A stretch of 64,000 nt of DNA from Ignelater luminosus (Eukaryota; Arthropoda; Insecta; Coleoptera; Elateridae), in assembly GCA_011009095.1 (NCBI GenBank), contig VTPC01004760.1, positions 59,521 to 123,520 of the forward strand, read 5' to 3'. Within the stretch, counting starts at the first letter, position 1. Every line of letters begins with the position of its first letter. The notes under the pieces are model-generated. The model saw nothing but the letters and a program-made list of their open reading frames with translations, did no database searches and had not been told where the DNA came from. Shown one piece after another: positions 37,636 through 49,760 of this stretch. A program made the translations under genes and the position numbers.

Positions 37636-38707
37636 TACGAGTGCGATTCAGTAAGTACCCGTGTTTGACGACAGAAGGCGTTCCTGAGGGAAGATGGTGT
37701 TATCATCGTGTGCTGCCATCTATCAAACGACGGTATAACAAATTGCAGACTGATTGATAGGTTAGTTTGGATTTGACAGCTATTTGAGTAAGACGTGTTT
37801 CGTGATTTTAGCTAAGATGGAAAAAGAGCAGTATCGTTCGGTAATTCGCTTTCTGTTTTTGGATGGGAAAAAATGCGAGGAGATAAAAGCAAAGTTGGAT
37901 GCTGTTTATGGGGACACTTCGCCATCTATGACCACAGTTAGATATTGGTTCAACGAATTTAAACGTGGGCGAACATCCGTTTTTGATGAGGAGCGACCAG
38001 GACGCCCGGCAGACGTGGTTACCGAGGAAATCATTCAAAAAGTCCACGACATGATTCTCGCTGATCGACGAACGAAAGTGCGTGAAGTAGCAGAGGCCGT
38101 AGGTGTGTCGACCGGAACGGCAATTAATATTTTACATGATAAGTTGGCGATGAAAAAATTGTCGGCGCGATGGGTGCCGCGATTGCTAACGGTGGACAAC
38201 AAGCGGATGCGGCTGTTAACTTCGAAGCAGTGTTTTTGAAGCAATTTAAGCGAAATCCGAAGGAGTTTTTGCGTCGAGTTGTCACCGTTGATGAAACCTG
38301 GATTCATCATTACACACCAGAAACTAAGCAAGCAATACAAACCAATGAATTTCTCCCGGTGAATCTGCTCCAAAGAAGGCGAAGATGGTTCCATCGGTCG
38401 GAAAGGTCATGGCAACGATTTTTTGGGATGCGAACGGCGTCATCCTCATGGATTTTTTAGAAAAAGGAAGAACGATGAAGAAATGGCTCGCGGGAAAAAC
38501 ATTTAGCTCAAACGAGGAAGTCATCGCCGAGATAGAGGCGTATTTTGGAGAGTTCGACAAATCCTATTTTTTGGAGGGGTTAAAAAATGGCAGGAACGTT
38601 GGGAGAAGTGTATATTTCTAAAAGGAGACTATGTTGAAAAATAAAAAAAATTTGAAAAACATTGTGTCTTCATTTCTAACACGGGTACTTATTGAACCGC
38701 CCTCGTA
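37636..38707 (+). mobile_element. Mariner transposon (family 2), internally deleted
   Basis: The body is 37638-38705 (1,068 bases) with TA duplications at 37636-37637 and 38706-38707. The 28-base TIRs (37638-37665 and 38678-38705) differ at three positions. It is the same family as the element at 55903-57197 but lacks 225 bases of the catalytic region. It could be moved only by transposase supplied from elsewhere. Confidence 0.95.
37817..38621 (+). pseudogene. Mariner family 2 transposase, broken
   Basis: The ATG at 37817 (MEKEQYRSVIRFLFL) begins the gene; the in-frame TTG at 37784 is not a likely start. The N-terminal helix-turn-helix region, GRP hook (PGRPAD) and WVPRLL are intact. Near 38231-38240 two extra bases shift the frame after TSKQC. 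The first Asp block (TVDETWIHHYTPETK) continues in the new frame. A second net +2 change near 38330-38352 shifts it again. The third frame resumes at MVPSVGKVMATIFWD. At 38475 a 225-base in-frame deletion joins KGRT to MKKWLAGK, removing the blocks with the second and third catalytic Asp. It ends with the frameshifted tail LKNGRNVGRSVYF shared with the 56 kb copy. It cannot encode an active enzyme. Confidence 0.93.
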
Positions 38708-38775
38708 CAGGGCGTTTCGAATATTTCATTTAAGAAATTAAGAAGATTAGACTTGGCGTTTTCAGTCGCCCTGTA
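38706..38775. repeat. 70-base segment with 9-base inverted ends
   Basis: TACAGGGCG at 38706-38714 is the exact reverse complement of CGCCCTGTA at 38767-38775. The mariner at 37636 is inserted at the TA that begins this segment, so it predates that insertion. Confidence 0.6.
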
Positions 38776-38889
38776 AAAAAACGTTTTATATGTGCGTAAA
38801 ATCGTAGTAATCGCCTTTAAAGACGAATGACTTTGTTTTAGCCTATTAAAGTTGTAAGACTATGCAGTTCTTTACTATACCAGGGTCAG

Positions 38890-39330
38890 TTGGGAAGTTT
38901 GATAGCATTTCACAATAAATAAATGAATAACAGCAAAACTGTTATGTGTAGTCTTACACAATGTTATATTGTTGCAATCAATATGAAGTAAGGAAATGTC
39001 AAAATATATAGGGTGTTCCATTTTGGAAAATCTAATAAAATTACATTTCTCGTTCCTTGATCACCCTGTATGTATGATGTAGTTAAAATTAATCACTGCA
39101 AAGCTTCCAAAACCAAAGCTTTTTAACTAAATATATCGTCACAGATTTGATAACGTTTAATAATAAATGATTGAATAACGTCCAGACTATTTGGTTTAGG
39201 ACCCTGTACTTAATGTAACACTGTAATCAGCACTCAATGAAGAATAAGAAAATAGCAAAATATACAAAGTATTCAATTTTAAAAATGTAGGCTTTATGTT
39301 AAGAAATGCCCTATGTAATAGATAATAATT
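38890..39330. repeat. Diverged tandem duplication, period about 250 bases
   Basis: The block from 38897 (GTTTGATA...AATAAAT...TGAATAAC) recurs from 39145. Its end block (CAAAATATA at 39000 followed by a T-rich stretch) recurs at 39256. Offsets of 248 and 256 bases show small insertions between units. CCCTGTA words lie at corresponding edges. Confidence 0.6.
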
Positions 39331-41859
39331 TTAGAAAGTACAGGCAGTCATTCTGCAAACTTTCTTCAGTAACTTTCTTTTATATTTCTATAAACATGGA
39401 CCCTGTAGACTTTCTTTTTCATGCGTTATTCGATTTTTATGCGTTTCTATACTTTATATTTTAATTTCTATTATTTAAAAAGATCAACTTCAAAATGAAG
39501 TATTCACGGCTTTCCAACTGCGAGGGATATTCTGTATGTTATGTACACACAAAAATAATTTCTCCTGTATTCTGCTTTTGATTTATAAATGACTCTGGGA
39601 ATTTAATAAAATGATGATGATAAAAGCTTTTAACGTTTATTTCTCTTTTTGCCGAATCATTTACTACCTTTGCGTTTGGCTCATCCCAAATTTACTAAAT
39701 AATTAATTTCGGTACAGCTCTACTTAATCAAACGCGAAACCTACAAATGCTTTTTATTGTTTTCACAAATCAAATCCTTGCTATTAATTTAATGTTTCTT
39801 TGTTTTAAAAGATAAAGAGAATGTCGTTTAAATGTTCTTGTTTTCTTTTTTTATAGTACTTATTTGCCTTTACTAAGAGTAACTAATGTAATTAAATATT
39901 CGCTGGTCTGGACTTGTTTCTAGATTCTAATCAGATTACAACAGCACTCATTGCCAGTCGAGATCTTGTTTAAAAAGCAGGAAAATATAATTTTTTCTTT
40001 TCAAAGAAGAAAAATTCTTGTACAAACCTCAGCTTAGAAAATAGAAGTTAATGTTTTCAAACTAAATACGGGGTAACGTGGATGATTTACAGCTGCTCAG
40101 AATTCTAGAACGTTTTTCAGACTTTAGAAACAAACCCAAAGCTTGAAGTTTTTTCAACTGAATAAATAAGCCAAAATTAAAACAGAGTTTAATTTTAGAA
40201 AGTGTTTTTTAACTTTTTTCAGACCATCCATGACTAAGGTATTTTACTTTTAGATAATTAAACCAGAATTTGGAAAAATTTTAAAATTTAATAAATAGGC
40301 AAGATATGGCTACTAAGAATGATATCCAAAGGTTTCAGAAATACTCAAAGTATAACCACGTGGATATTTATACTGGCAGATTTAAGAAGTTTTTCTAATT
40401 TTGATTTCATTGATATTACTAAAAAATACAAATAAATTTTTGTTAGTTATTCTGAGCAATCTTATCTAGACTATTTATCAGATTTACCCATATTGCCATT
40501 TTTAGAGGAAGTTGGATTTCTTATAAATTGCTTTTAAGAGCTCTCTATAAGTTCCCAGACAAGTACCACAGAAATAGTTTAAGTTTCATGATTATGGAAC
40601 TTATCAGAATTATTATTTTTTCTTTAGTAGCTGCTTTGTACTTCGTTTTCAACTTTTTTACCACTTTGAAGAGTATGGTCCAAGTCCGTCAATTCAATGG
40701 ATGTAATTTGCGGTCTCAAAACTCCAATTGATTTCTGTTGCAAACTCTTTTTTAAACTTTTTGACTGCTACACTTGATCTCCTTAGTATCAAAGCAATTT
40801 CTGTTTCACCTTATTTGAAATTGCGTGATTTGTAAGTACAATTCAAGCCAACTGTTGAATTTTTTTATTTTATCAAATGCGTCAAGCAGTTTGTCATTTT
40901 TTTGCCAGTCATTCATGTCAGTTTCTCAGTATAGTGAGCATTATATCAAGGTAGCTGTCAAGATCTTTGGGCTCTACTTTTATAATTACCCTATTGTTTT
41001 TACTATTCACACTGGAATTTTGGAACCACTGCGAGTTCATTACCAATGAAGAATTCAATCACGTCTTCAATCTCTTTCGGATCTGAAATGGTGTTATAGA
41101 ATTTTCTAAGTTGATGATTTCCATTAATACAGAAAATCGTTTCCATAACAGGCGTTTGTTAAAATTAGAAATTTAGAAGTTAAACAATAAATCCACTAGA
41201 CTAGTTTTGACTGCAAGGATCATCACAAGGGTGTAAAGACAGGCGATTTGAATCCTAATGAAGGACAAAACAGTCCTGATTCTTCTAATTTTTCCTGAAC
41301 TTCGATAATCTCTGATACCCATACCAGATTGGTAATCAGTTTGGTGCCAAAGTGGAAAGTTTGATTACTATTTTGAGAAACTGTATTTCTTTCATTTATT
41401 GGACGATTTCAGAATTTGTTTGAATCTAAAAAACCTTTTTGTGAAGAAATATAGTTCATGTGTTCAAAGGTATACTTCAACTAAAGAAAAATTAAATTTG
41501 CGCATGTTCTTTTTTCATAAATGACTATTTAGTACAAGCATTTAAACCCTTTGTCTGCTACATTTATCTTTTCAGGAACTCCTGGACAATGCAAGAACTG
41601 AAGGTCGTTTATCATGTAGTTGGCTTCGTTTTATATCTTTGCTGGAAATTTTAACACCCCTAGTTTTGCCTGGGATTCCGCCATAACCAATTCCCTCGAT
41701 AGACTGGTGGAATTTGAACTTGAACAAATTGGGGTGACTTTCTAAATGACAGTCATGATAGTTTTATTTCAATGCGAGGTCTTACTGCTTCGTGCAGTAT
41801 TCGAATATTGTATACGAAGGCATCGTTTTGGTAAAATGACAGGCACTAGAGCCCAGACG
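39331..41859. other. AT-rich stretch, nothing firm
   Basis: Around 41100-41030 the minus strand reads FYNTISDPKEIEDVIEFFIG, which looks protein-like but continues into stops and matches no family I know. Other frames are chance. Confidence 0.3.
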
Positions 41860-42379
41860 GAAATTTTATTTTTTTTATTAAACTGGCTAGCCACGTTAGG
41901 ATCGTAATCCTAACTAGGAGGTAAGCCAAGAATCCCAAGTCGCCAAGACTTTAAGCCGATTGCGCACTTCACTCACTGTGCCAGATCAAGGTATAATAAC
42001 TGGCGAAAACAACAAAATTAGACGCTTTCGTCATCAAATTCAGGCATCATCGGGATAGTACAAGACTAGAGTAACCGAGAAGCCGCAACCACTTGCTCAT
42101 AGATCGTTGCAACCGTAGACTCACGCAAGGTAGTAAGGTCTGGCTTGCAAGTCCTGACATTCGTAGAATAGCTACGTTTCCGCGAAACATTGCTTTTTTT
42201 TGCTTAAGTCTTATCGCCATCGACTTGACGATCGTGTTATGTTGTTTCGCCCTTCTTACGTGACACTGAAAACAATTCTGATAACACGTGCTGCCAAACC
42301 TACCTCTAAGAAGTCCCAGTGTAGGACGGTAACACGTTTATATAGACAGTGTCAGTATATCTATTTCTGAGCTGAAATG
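41860..42379. other. GC-richer unassigned sequence flanking a possible BEL/Pao relic
   Basis: More balanced composition than the flanks and probably decayed retroelement. No motif recognised on either strand. Confidence 0.3.
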
Positions 42380-42830
42380 ACAACATTTCCTGCTTGATGG
42401 AACCATTTCAGATTTTCCATCCCATTGCAAGACACATTCAACATCTTAGTCCATACTACTCTGAGTGCTGTTGCATCACTATCGGCTCGACCATTCTCGA
42501 CAGCCTCTCTCGACACCAGCAATCGAACGTAAGCGACCTTAGACTCGCGGAGGATAAGTCTTTAGAGCCTCATAAAAATAATACCAAGACCGGCGTATAT
42601 ATGGGACTGAGCAAAAGTAGCCGACGCGATAGGAGTGTTCTTCGGAACATGAAGAAAAACTCGAAGCGTGGTTTTCTCCTGAACATCAAGCTTCTTTAAG
42701 TAACTTACGGAAATTTGATCTAAAATCCAAGCATGATAATACTCAAACCAGAAGTGCGTTGAAGACAAGCCCAAGAGATCTTAATATTAGCCGCTAAAGA
42801 AATCCGATTCTTCTTAGTCTTTGAATCATA
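42380..42830 (-). pseudogene. Possible BEL/Pao retrotransposon relic
   Basis: The minus strand reads DLLGLSS (compare FDPLGLLSP) near 42785-42765, then about 50 open codons, then HVPKNTPIASATFAQSHIYA where LHGFxDASxxAYxAxxYLR would be expected. After that comes ESKVAYVRLLVSREAV near 42550-42500, similar to xAKSxVAPxxxxSIPRLEL. The order and spacing fit the segment after the RT in BEL/Pao polyproteins (Peptidase A17 region). Each match is partial and frames change, so this is tentative. Confidence 0.35.
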
Positions 42831-44869
42831 GTCAAGTGCTTATCGTCAACCGTCGCAGTGTCTAAGTAGAATACTTAAATCTAAATATTTCTACCAGAAC
42901 AGAATAAAGCGTCATGTAAGACCATCAATTCACAGTCTTGTCAAATACATTCTGTCCGGTACTCTTTTCGGGAAGAAGCTTTAGAACGCCAACCTCACAG
43001 TCTTGAAACGAGAACTGGAGATGCGTCTGAAGTAGACGAGCTCGTTAACATGCAAACCGATAATTTCTCATACATTTGAAGAAGTAATGCTATCAGAATT
43101 GGCATTTCCAAAACTGCAGTCGCAGTTGTTCTGGTTTTAAAAGTTCTGGACTATCTGCCTCAGAAGTATTTGCAACATGGTAGTTTTTAGTCTTATTACT
43201 TCTTTCTTGATTTACTGTAATTAGCCTCCAATCTTTAACAATTTTTCGTCTTCATCGCATAACCAGCCAACAACACCTTCAATATCGATTATATTTAGCT
43301 GACAATAACATCGTTCGAGATATCCAGTCATTAAATGATTAAAGGTAAACAACATATCTATCTGGCAGCAACAGAATTTGCCTCTAAAGCTATCTCGAAT
43401 ATGCCACGTGTAAGCGTTTCAGACTTAACCAGTTGATACATGAATAACACAAAAGAAACTGGGCATAACACTTCGTGTACTTTGTTTACTGAATATATTC
43501 TGTATTTGTATCTGAAATCTAAGAACACGAAATTCAAATTGCTGGATGATTCTTCAAACTAAATAATAGCGCTCATATACAATCGTTAATTCCGGGTCCC
43601 AGATGTTCATATCTTAACTCCGAGGAGGTCGCCTTGAAACAATTTACTTCGTCGTTTTACTTCTTTTATCAGAACAAAAAATATAATGGCCGAGTTGATG
43701 CTCTTTTTGCGTAGGTACCTCATATACATAATAATAGTAGATCTATGTAAGTTTAGAATTTCATTTTGATTACAACTAGACTTAGATGTTCATGCAAAAT
43801 CTACAATAAATATTCAGGGTCTTGTCATCATCACCACAAGAAAAATTTACAAAAGATTTACACAACATTTCACGAGAAATTTATGGTGCACTTGTTCACC
43901 ATACATCGTTCCGGATATAATGCTCTCCGAAATCATTTTCTATTTTGTGCTGACATGACAGTACTTTATTCCTTTTTTCCAATAAATACATTCATACGAA
44001 CAGTTTCATATTTTGTAGCAAAATTTATTTAAAGAATCAAAACGATTAATGTGTTGCTAAAAAAAGGAAAGTGGACTGACTAAACCGCAATTTAAAAATA
44101 GTTAATTTCCTTACAGGAGAAAAAATTTTACCGACTTTGTAAATGATTAGAGTAAAACATTAATCAATTTGTAGGAAATTCACTCTAAACGAAAAACGCT
44201 CTTTCAAATGGAAATTTCGGTAAATACTTTTCACGGTTTCTGTCCAATTAAAAGTAGTTCAAATATAACAGACGCGATTCGTCCTTTTTTGTAAAGACTT
44301 TTTTTGTATTGTTGACTTTAACGATATTGCATTTTTAAGATAGATAACAAAAACATTGTTACCTTTTTTGTTGGTATTAATGATATGAATACATACAAAC
44401 CATTAATTTATCGGTTCCGCGAAGTCAATTACGTTGTGCATAATTTAATGTTGGTCCCAACGAGATGCTTTGATATGGTAATTATCTCTACGTATGGCGA
44501 ATGAAACGTGTAGAATCGATTTCTGTTTACAAAAGGCGGCGATGATGGATATTCTGCTCCAATAGAGCACTATTTATCGTCACTTTTCCTGCTTAAAGGG
44601 TACATTTATGTTTTAATGGCATCCTATGCAGAACATCTAGGCTAACAATGGAATGAAGAAAACTTTATTTTTTCATTTTAGAAAAAATTGCCTTCAAAAA
44701 TTAAAAAAACTCTGAAAAGGAGAAAATAATTTTTGTACAACCTTACAAAAATCTCATTTGGTCGTCTAGTATATTTGATAAGTTAGTAAATATGATATTT
44801 TATATAGCCAATACTTTTTCTGGGCTCTCATCCTGTCAGATAGTTTTGCCTTGACCCCACCAATGAAAC
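42831..44869. other. Unassigned
   Basis: Moderately GC-balanced to about 43200, possibly more retroelement, then AT-rich. The frame at 43766-44032 is unrecognised. A GC-richer patch at 44440-44570 has no identified role. Confidence 0.3.
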
Positions 44870-45005
44870 AATTTACAAGCCGCCACTGATTGCTCCTATA
44901 GCCTACAACCTTCTAGGATTCATATTTTGTATGCGAGTGAAAACCGCATCGAAATCGGTCAAATCATTCTGGAGATAATCAGAAACATACAAACCAACAA
45001 ACAAA
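44870..45005 (+). repeat. TE-tail-like sequence
   Basis: GCATCGAAATCGGTCAAATC (from 44947) followed by CATACAAACCAACAAACAAA (from 44986) resembles the 3' tails, rich in ATACANACANACAAAC words, of many insect repeats (recalled from memory). A similar word set lies inverted near 46085-46120. No coding region is attached. Confidence 0.35.
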
Positions 45006-48000
45006 CTGACATCAAAACACAGTCTTCTTTATGAAATTTGAAATTGGTTGATAAAAAGTTCATTCTTTATTTTTAGGTTTATTTCATTATTATTTTAATT
45101 GTTTCTAATTTTTGTTTCAGATACTTACAATGAGAGGATCAAAGTCATTCAATTTTCTTTAACGAAATCATCAACAATCAATGCCATCTCGTTTGGTAAG
45201 GATGAACAGTCACATATAAGTCTACAGGCTTCTCAAATTTTTTGTTTGTTTTATTTATCTTCAGAAAGTTTTGCATGATAATATTAAATACAGTATATGT
45301 TTAAGATATAATTTCTGAAACAGTCTTTGAACATATTTCTTGTAACCAGCTTACCAGTTCTAGTTTTTCTTCGTTAAACTGATTGTTAATCGTAACAAAA
45401 TCGAACATTTTATTTTCCTTAACGATTTTAACGACATGGAAGTGGTTGATACCAGCATATTACTGAACAAAATCCGGGAATTTCTAAAGCTCTTCAGCCA
45501 CTGCCAATATTTCTTTTATCACAAATAGATTATGTGTGATCTATTCATGGTATTGGCCTCGAGGGCCTCAAAGCTCTTTTTACCTAAAGCATTTTTCAGG
45601 TAGAATTAGATTAACTCTCCCTATATAATAGTTGCCTAGTGTTAGTCATTTATCGTATTTTAAGGTCTACGGGTCTTTTATGTCTTACTTGGTTTACTTC
45701 TAAGTTTTAGGTTGGCCCACCAAGATCTCTATCATTTTTATCACCTTCCTTATCTATTACATGATGTTCTAGAATGACTATTGAAGCTTTTTTTCTTCAA
45801 AACTAGTTATCTCTATCAGAAGTTGACTGGTTACTATTATCGCATATTTAGCTACTTTTTAATACTGATACAAACTGGATGAATCGTAGAGAATGTTTTT
45901 GTCTAAATTCAATCCCAGATTTATACCTATTAGGTTGTATGTGTGTTCTGGCAAACCAAAAATTATATCCCTATAAAAAGGTAACGATTCTTACCCTGTA
46001 ATTTAGACCGGTGCCAGTATCTGTTATCCCACTATCAAACATCACTTTAGCTTGTTATATAGATTTTGCAATGATCCCATTCGGGTGACTATTTGTTCGT
46101 TTGTAAGTTTCAATGCGATCTATAAAAGAGAATAAATAAGCTAATTTGAAGATTTTATTTTAGTTTTATTATATGATTTCCTCCAGGAAAGCATTTTTCC
46201 CGTATCAATACCAGACCAAATAGAGTAAGTCAAAGATCACAGATTATGTTAGGTTTATCTACAATTCTCTGTGCCCTTACTGTTTTCACATTAGCTATGA
46301 ACTATGAATTTCATTCATGATGTTTGTTTGGCCTAATGGAATATGTCAGTTAAAAACCTTACTCTTAGACTATTGCCCATAGCCACTATTATGTTTAGTT
46401 AAATAGCAAATAAAGACGCCAAAATGCTACTTTGCGTTAATATTGACTACCTGAATGGTGATGGTGAGGTGGCGTAGCTACCAAAGACCCATAGGTTTGA
46501 TATTGGGGAATAATATTTTTGATTTTGTTTGATTTTGAATTCTTATGTGATTTATTTCAATTGGATTACTGCTATAATTGTTTTGATCTGGTTTTCAGAA
46601 TGGTCGCAATCAATCTAACGCTAGGAAACATTTGGTATAATCTCCGAATTTGGTTTTGTAACCATAAGGGAATATAATATATAATTTTTTTACTTTAAAG
46701 ATATTGGCCTGCTGCAGCTGATGTATGGAGAAACAAATCAATAACCTGAAGCCAATCTGGTTCTCTGAAGACCGTTTGAAATCATCTGAAACTACAATTT
46801 GTAATCTTAGCCTGTTTGATCGAGTACTTTTAGTAATTTTTATTCTACACAATAAGAATTACGCAAAGTATAAATGCTGTTAGAATTGTACCTTGACTTT
46901 TTGAGCAGTACATGCCCGTATTCACATGCTCAGCATCAATTTTATCTCTACCTTACAAGTTTAATTAAAAGTGAGCGGAGTGCGATTTTGCATTGCATTG
47001 ATAGGAAGCCGATTGCCTTATGTTGTTAGCGCAGATGTATAAAGGATGACTTCAAGAAAGTCCCTATTAATCGGAATTTTGATATTTGGTAAAAATTCCA
47101 ACTTATCTATCTGAGATTTACAATACATTTTTTAGCTCAGCATTCCCATGTTTTCAAAATACGAACTTTGATTCTTGTCGCTATGCCTAAAGTAGTTCCC
47201 AAAATATGTTTCTTCCTTTACTGAATTACATACATCCAGCAAAGCTGGGCAAAACAAAGAAAAATATAATGTTATTCTCCGAGAAAAGATCACGTTTTTA
47301 CAGAAAAAGCTGCAAAATGTTTTTTATTAGTTTTTGCTTGTAGATGTATAAATGAATAATACTTCACCTTATACTCGTTTTGTGTTCCTAAGTAGTACTA
47401 ACCGTTCCTGAGTGATTAAAAAACAGATTTTCGACAAAACCTTGAAAAACTGAGTTCTTTAGGAAAGTTTGTTTCAGAAAACTTTCATATAAGCTTTGCT
47501 CTTGAAGTTTTGTATTCCCAAGGCAAAATAAAAAGCTATGTAAGTCTTGATAGATCTTGATGAGTTAGATCTGAGATCTCAAAATCAAAATTAGTTTTGT
47601 CCAGGATTATTTCTATTTTAATGGCACTAGAATGGGTCAATGAAATTTTAACATCAGTTACTAAATTAAATTGAAGAACAGAATCAATTTTGTATCAGTG
47701 TATATGTAGACATTGTTGCTGACTTTAATTGATCTATTTTTTTCGCCCTGATTAGATAGAACTTCGTATAGAGAGTTTCTTGAAGAAGAGTTGCCGAAGA
47801 CATACCACTCCCGCTCTTTTAGTGCACAAACATGGGAATATTTAAACATGATGTATCTTGGTTGTTAGATTGAGCAATAAGGTCGAGAATGGTGGCCTTC
47901 CAGGTCACTGAAGTTGAATTTATTTGATTGTTTTCTTTGAAGTCATCTAACATTTTTAATTCATACCAACACAATAAATTGTAAATGAAAAAGAGTTGAG

Positions 48001-48139
48001 GAATACAGTAGAAATATAATCTTACAATGTTATACGGAATATTCCGGGAATTTTGGAATGGATACATAAATCAACGCTGAAAAGATTTGAATCAGAGACG
48101 CAGATAGTATTTAACCTTGGAGCCCCTTTTGCTTTTTTA
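45006..48139. other. AT-rich stretch, nothing recognised
   Basis: A 3' splice-site-like TTTTTGTTTCAG ends at 45120 but is followed by a stop within a few codons. Frames at 46610-46852, 47661-47849 and 47819-48067 have no motifs. Confidence 0.35.
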
Positions 48140-48375
48140 AGCGTATCGTATCTTTAGTCTTGCTAAGAAAATTAGTAGAGGGCCATTTTTGATGACCCAT
48201 TGATTGGCATATTCAGATTCATGATCGTAGCTTTAGTTCGTGTAAGAAGGTTAATGGAAGGCAAACTCCAGTTGTGCCGCCGCTGGTGGCTTATTCAAAG
48301 GCACGTCCTTACTCATGATTGCTCCTTTAGTTTTATCAAGAAGATTGGTGGAGAACCGAAGCCCAATAGTATGCA
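48140..48375. repeat. Three diverged tandem units, 79 and 94 bases apart
   Basis: CTTTAG-centred blocks at 48152, 48231 and 48325 share the pattern ATCGTA/G-CTTTAGT-N-AAGAARRTTRGTRGAGG. The first two also share flanking words. The 69-codon frame at 48200-48409 is a by-product of two of these units. Confidence 0.5.
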
Positions 48376-48780
48376 TCAGCAGGTGTGTGTTTCATGTCAT
48401 GTTTTATAACTTGTATTTGTATTAAATGAAGAAATTTATAAATAACTTTTTTTGATATTTTTGCAAGTTTAGGTTGTTATAAAATAATCAATGTATGAAA
48501 CTTTAGAAAATTCATTTTTATGCATCAGTGAATGCAAAACAAAGTTTCAGATTTTGAAACGCACTAATGATCAATCAAAAGTAATTGTGATCTTGTATTC
48601 TCGTTGGTTGATGATACACTTTTAAATATTCAAACTGAAAGCCTTATTTAGTTTCTGAACATGATGAGGTTATAGTGATGCTAATCACTGCATAAGTTTT
48701 TGCTAATCTTTAACATTTAATGTAAATGATAAAAGCCTTACCATTAGACTATATGCAGTTTTCACATTCCAATTAATTAA
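48376..48780. other. Unassigned AT-rich
   Basis: Nothing recognised. Confidence 0.35.
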
Positions 48781-48799
48781 AAATTAAATGTTATGGATT

Positions 48800-48960
48800 T
48801 TGCCCAAAATTTATCGCCTAGTTTAACACCTTGTATCTCAAAAAAGGACCTTTGGAGAGCCTATGCTTCTCGCTCTGTAAAGTGTAGTCACTTCTTAAAA
48901 TATCGTGACATACTTTGGGGATGTGGTGTATTACACGTACAATTCCTTCTGTTGCGACTT
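48800..48960. repeat. Fragment resembling the transposon-end sequence at 55.4-55.7 kb
   Basis: AACACCTTGTATCTCAAAAA near 48824 is close to the reverse complement of the word set at 55480-55515. TATGCTT followed by AAATATCGTGACRTWCTTT (48858-48915) also recurs near 55641-55680. Likely fragments of one repeat family; the extent is uncertain. Confidence 0.35.
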
Positions 48961-49379
48961 TTTTTATTTTTTCAAATAGATTTAATCTCTATAATGGACT
49001 AGAATACTCATAGTAATTATTAAAAATCAAATTACATCCAAAGTTATATATTTCATTCACATAAATGCTGTAATTCTTTTAAAATTGTCAGAAGAGAAAA
49101 TTTAATTTAAAAAGCCGTAATGAAAGCATATTGAAAGTTTTTATTATTTAAAGAAAATCTCATTTTCCTTTAAAAAGACCACTAAAGTTTCCCTTTTAAT
49201 ACCTACCAATGCAAAAGGGTGAAAAAGGATGTTAAAATTGATTACATCATACTTGAAAGTCGCAATTTCTTCACATTAATTTCACAGTGTAATGCCTTGC
49301 TTATACTTTTATTGCGCATTGTTAAATATTGTGAAGCTAAATGCAATTTTCCTTGTTTATTACGACACCAAATTATTAT

Positions 49380-49760
49380 TATCTTCTTTCTTTTTTTTCG
49401 TTCTGACGTCTCATCGCTGAGAAATTTAATGAATACGTCAGAATAGTAAAAAAAGTGACCATAAAAAATTAATATTTTTGTTTCGTTCTTGCGAAAACGA
49501 AATATGACTGTGTAAAAACGAACGCCTTGAGTTTAGTATTTTCCTTGTAATACCGTTATGCACTTTTCACGAGATTACTTTGCATAAAGATTTGCGAGTT
49601 TCTTTTATGCGGTTATTTCCGTAAAAACCCGAAGTGTTTTCCGTAATTAAGTTTTCCTCCCGTTGACAGCCAAATGAAAAGTTGACACGAGCCGTATTAT
49701 CGCGCTGTATAATGTCGGGGAAAAGAAGATTAAACATAAAAAGATGAATTAGTATTATCT
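49380..49760. promoter_or_regulatory. Candidate conserved non-coding segment
   Basis: A run with many CG words in otherwise AT-rich DNA (TTCGTTCTTGCGAAAACGAA around 49481, an imperfect palindrome). It lacks any coding frame beyond chance. The regulatory reading is a guess from composition. Confidence 0.2.

Noticed and set aside
41030-41110. Protein-like minus-strand stretch FYNTISDPKEIEDVIEFF as a retroelement gag
   Set aside because: Only about 30 codons are open and no known motif follows.
45080-45180. Splice acceptor and exon after TTTTTGTTTCAG
   Set aside because: The sequence after the AG meets stops in all useful frames within a few codons.
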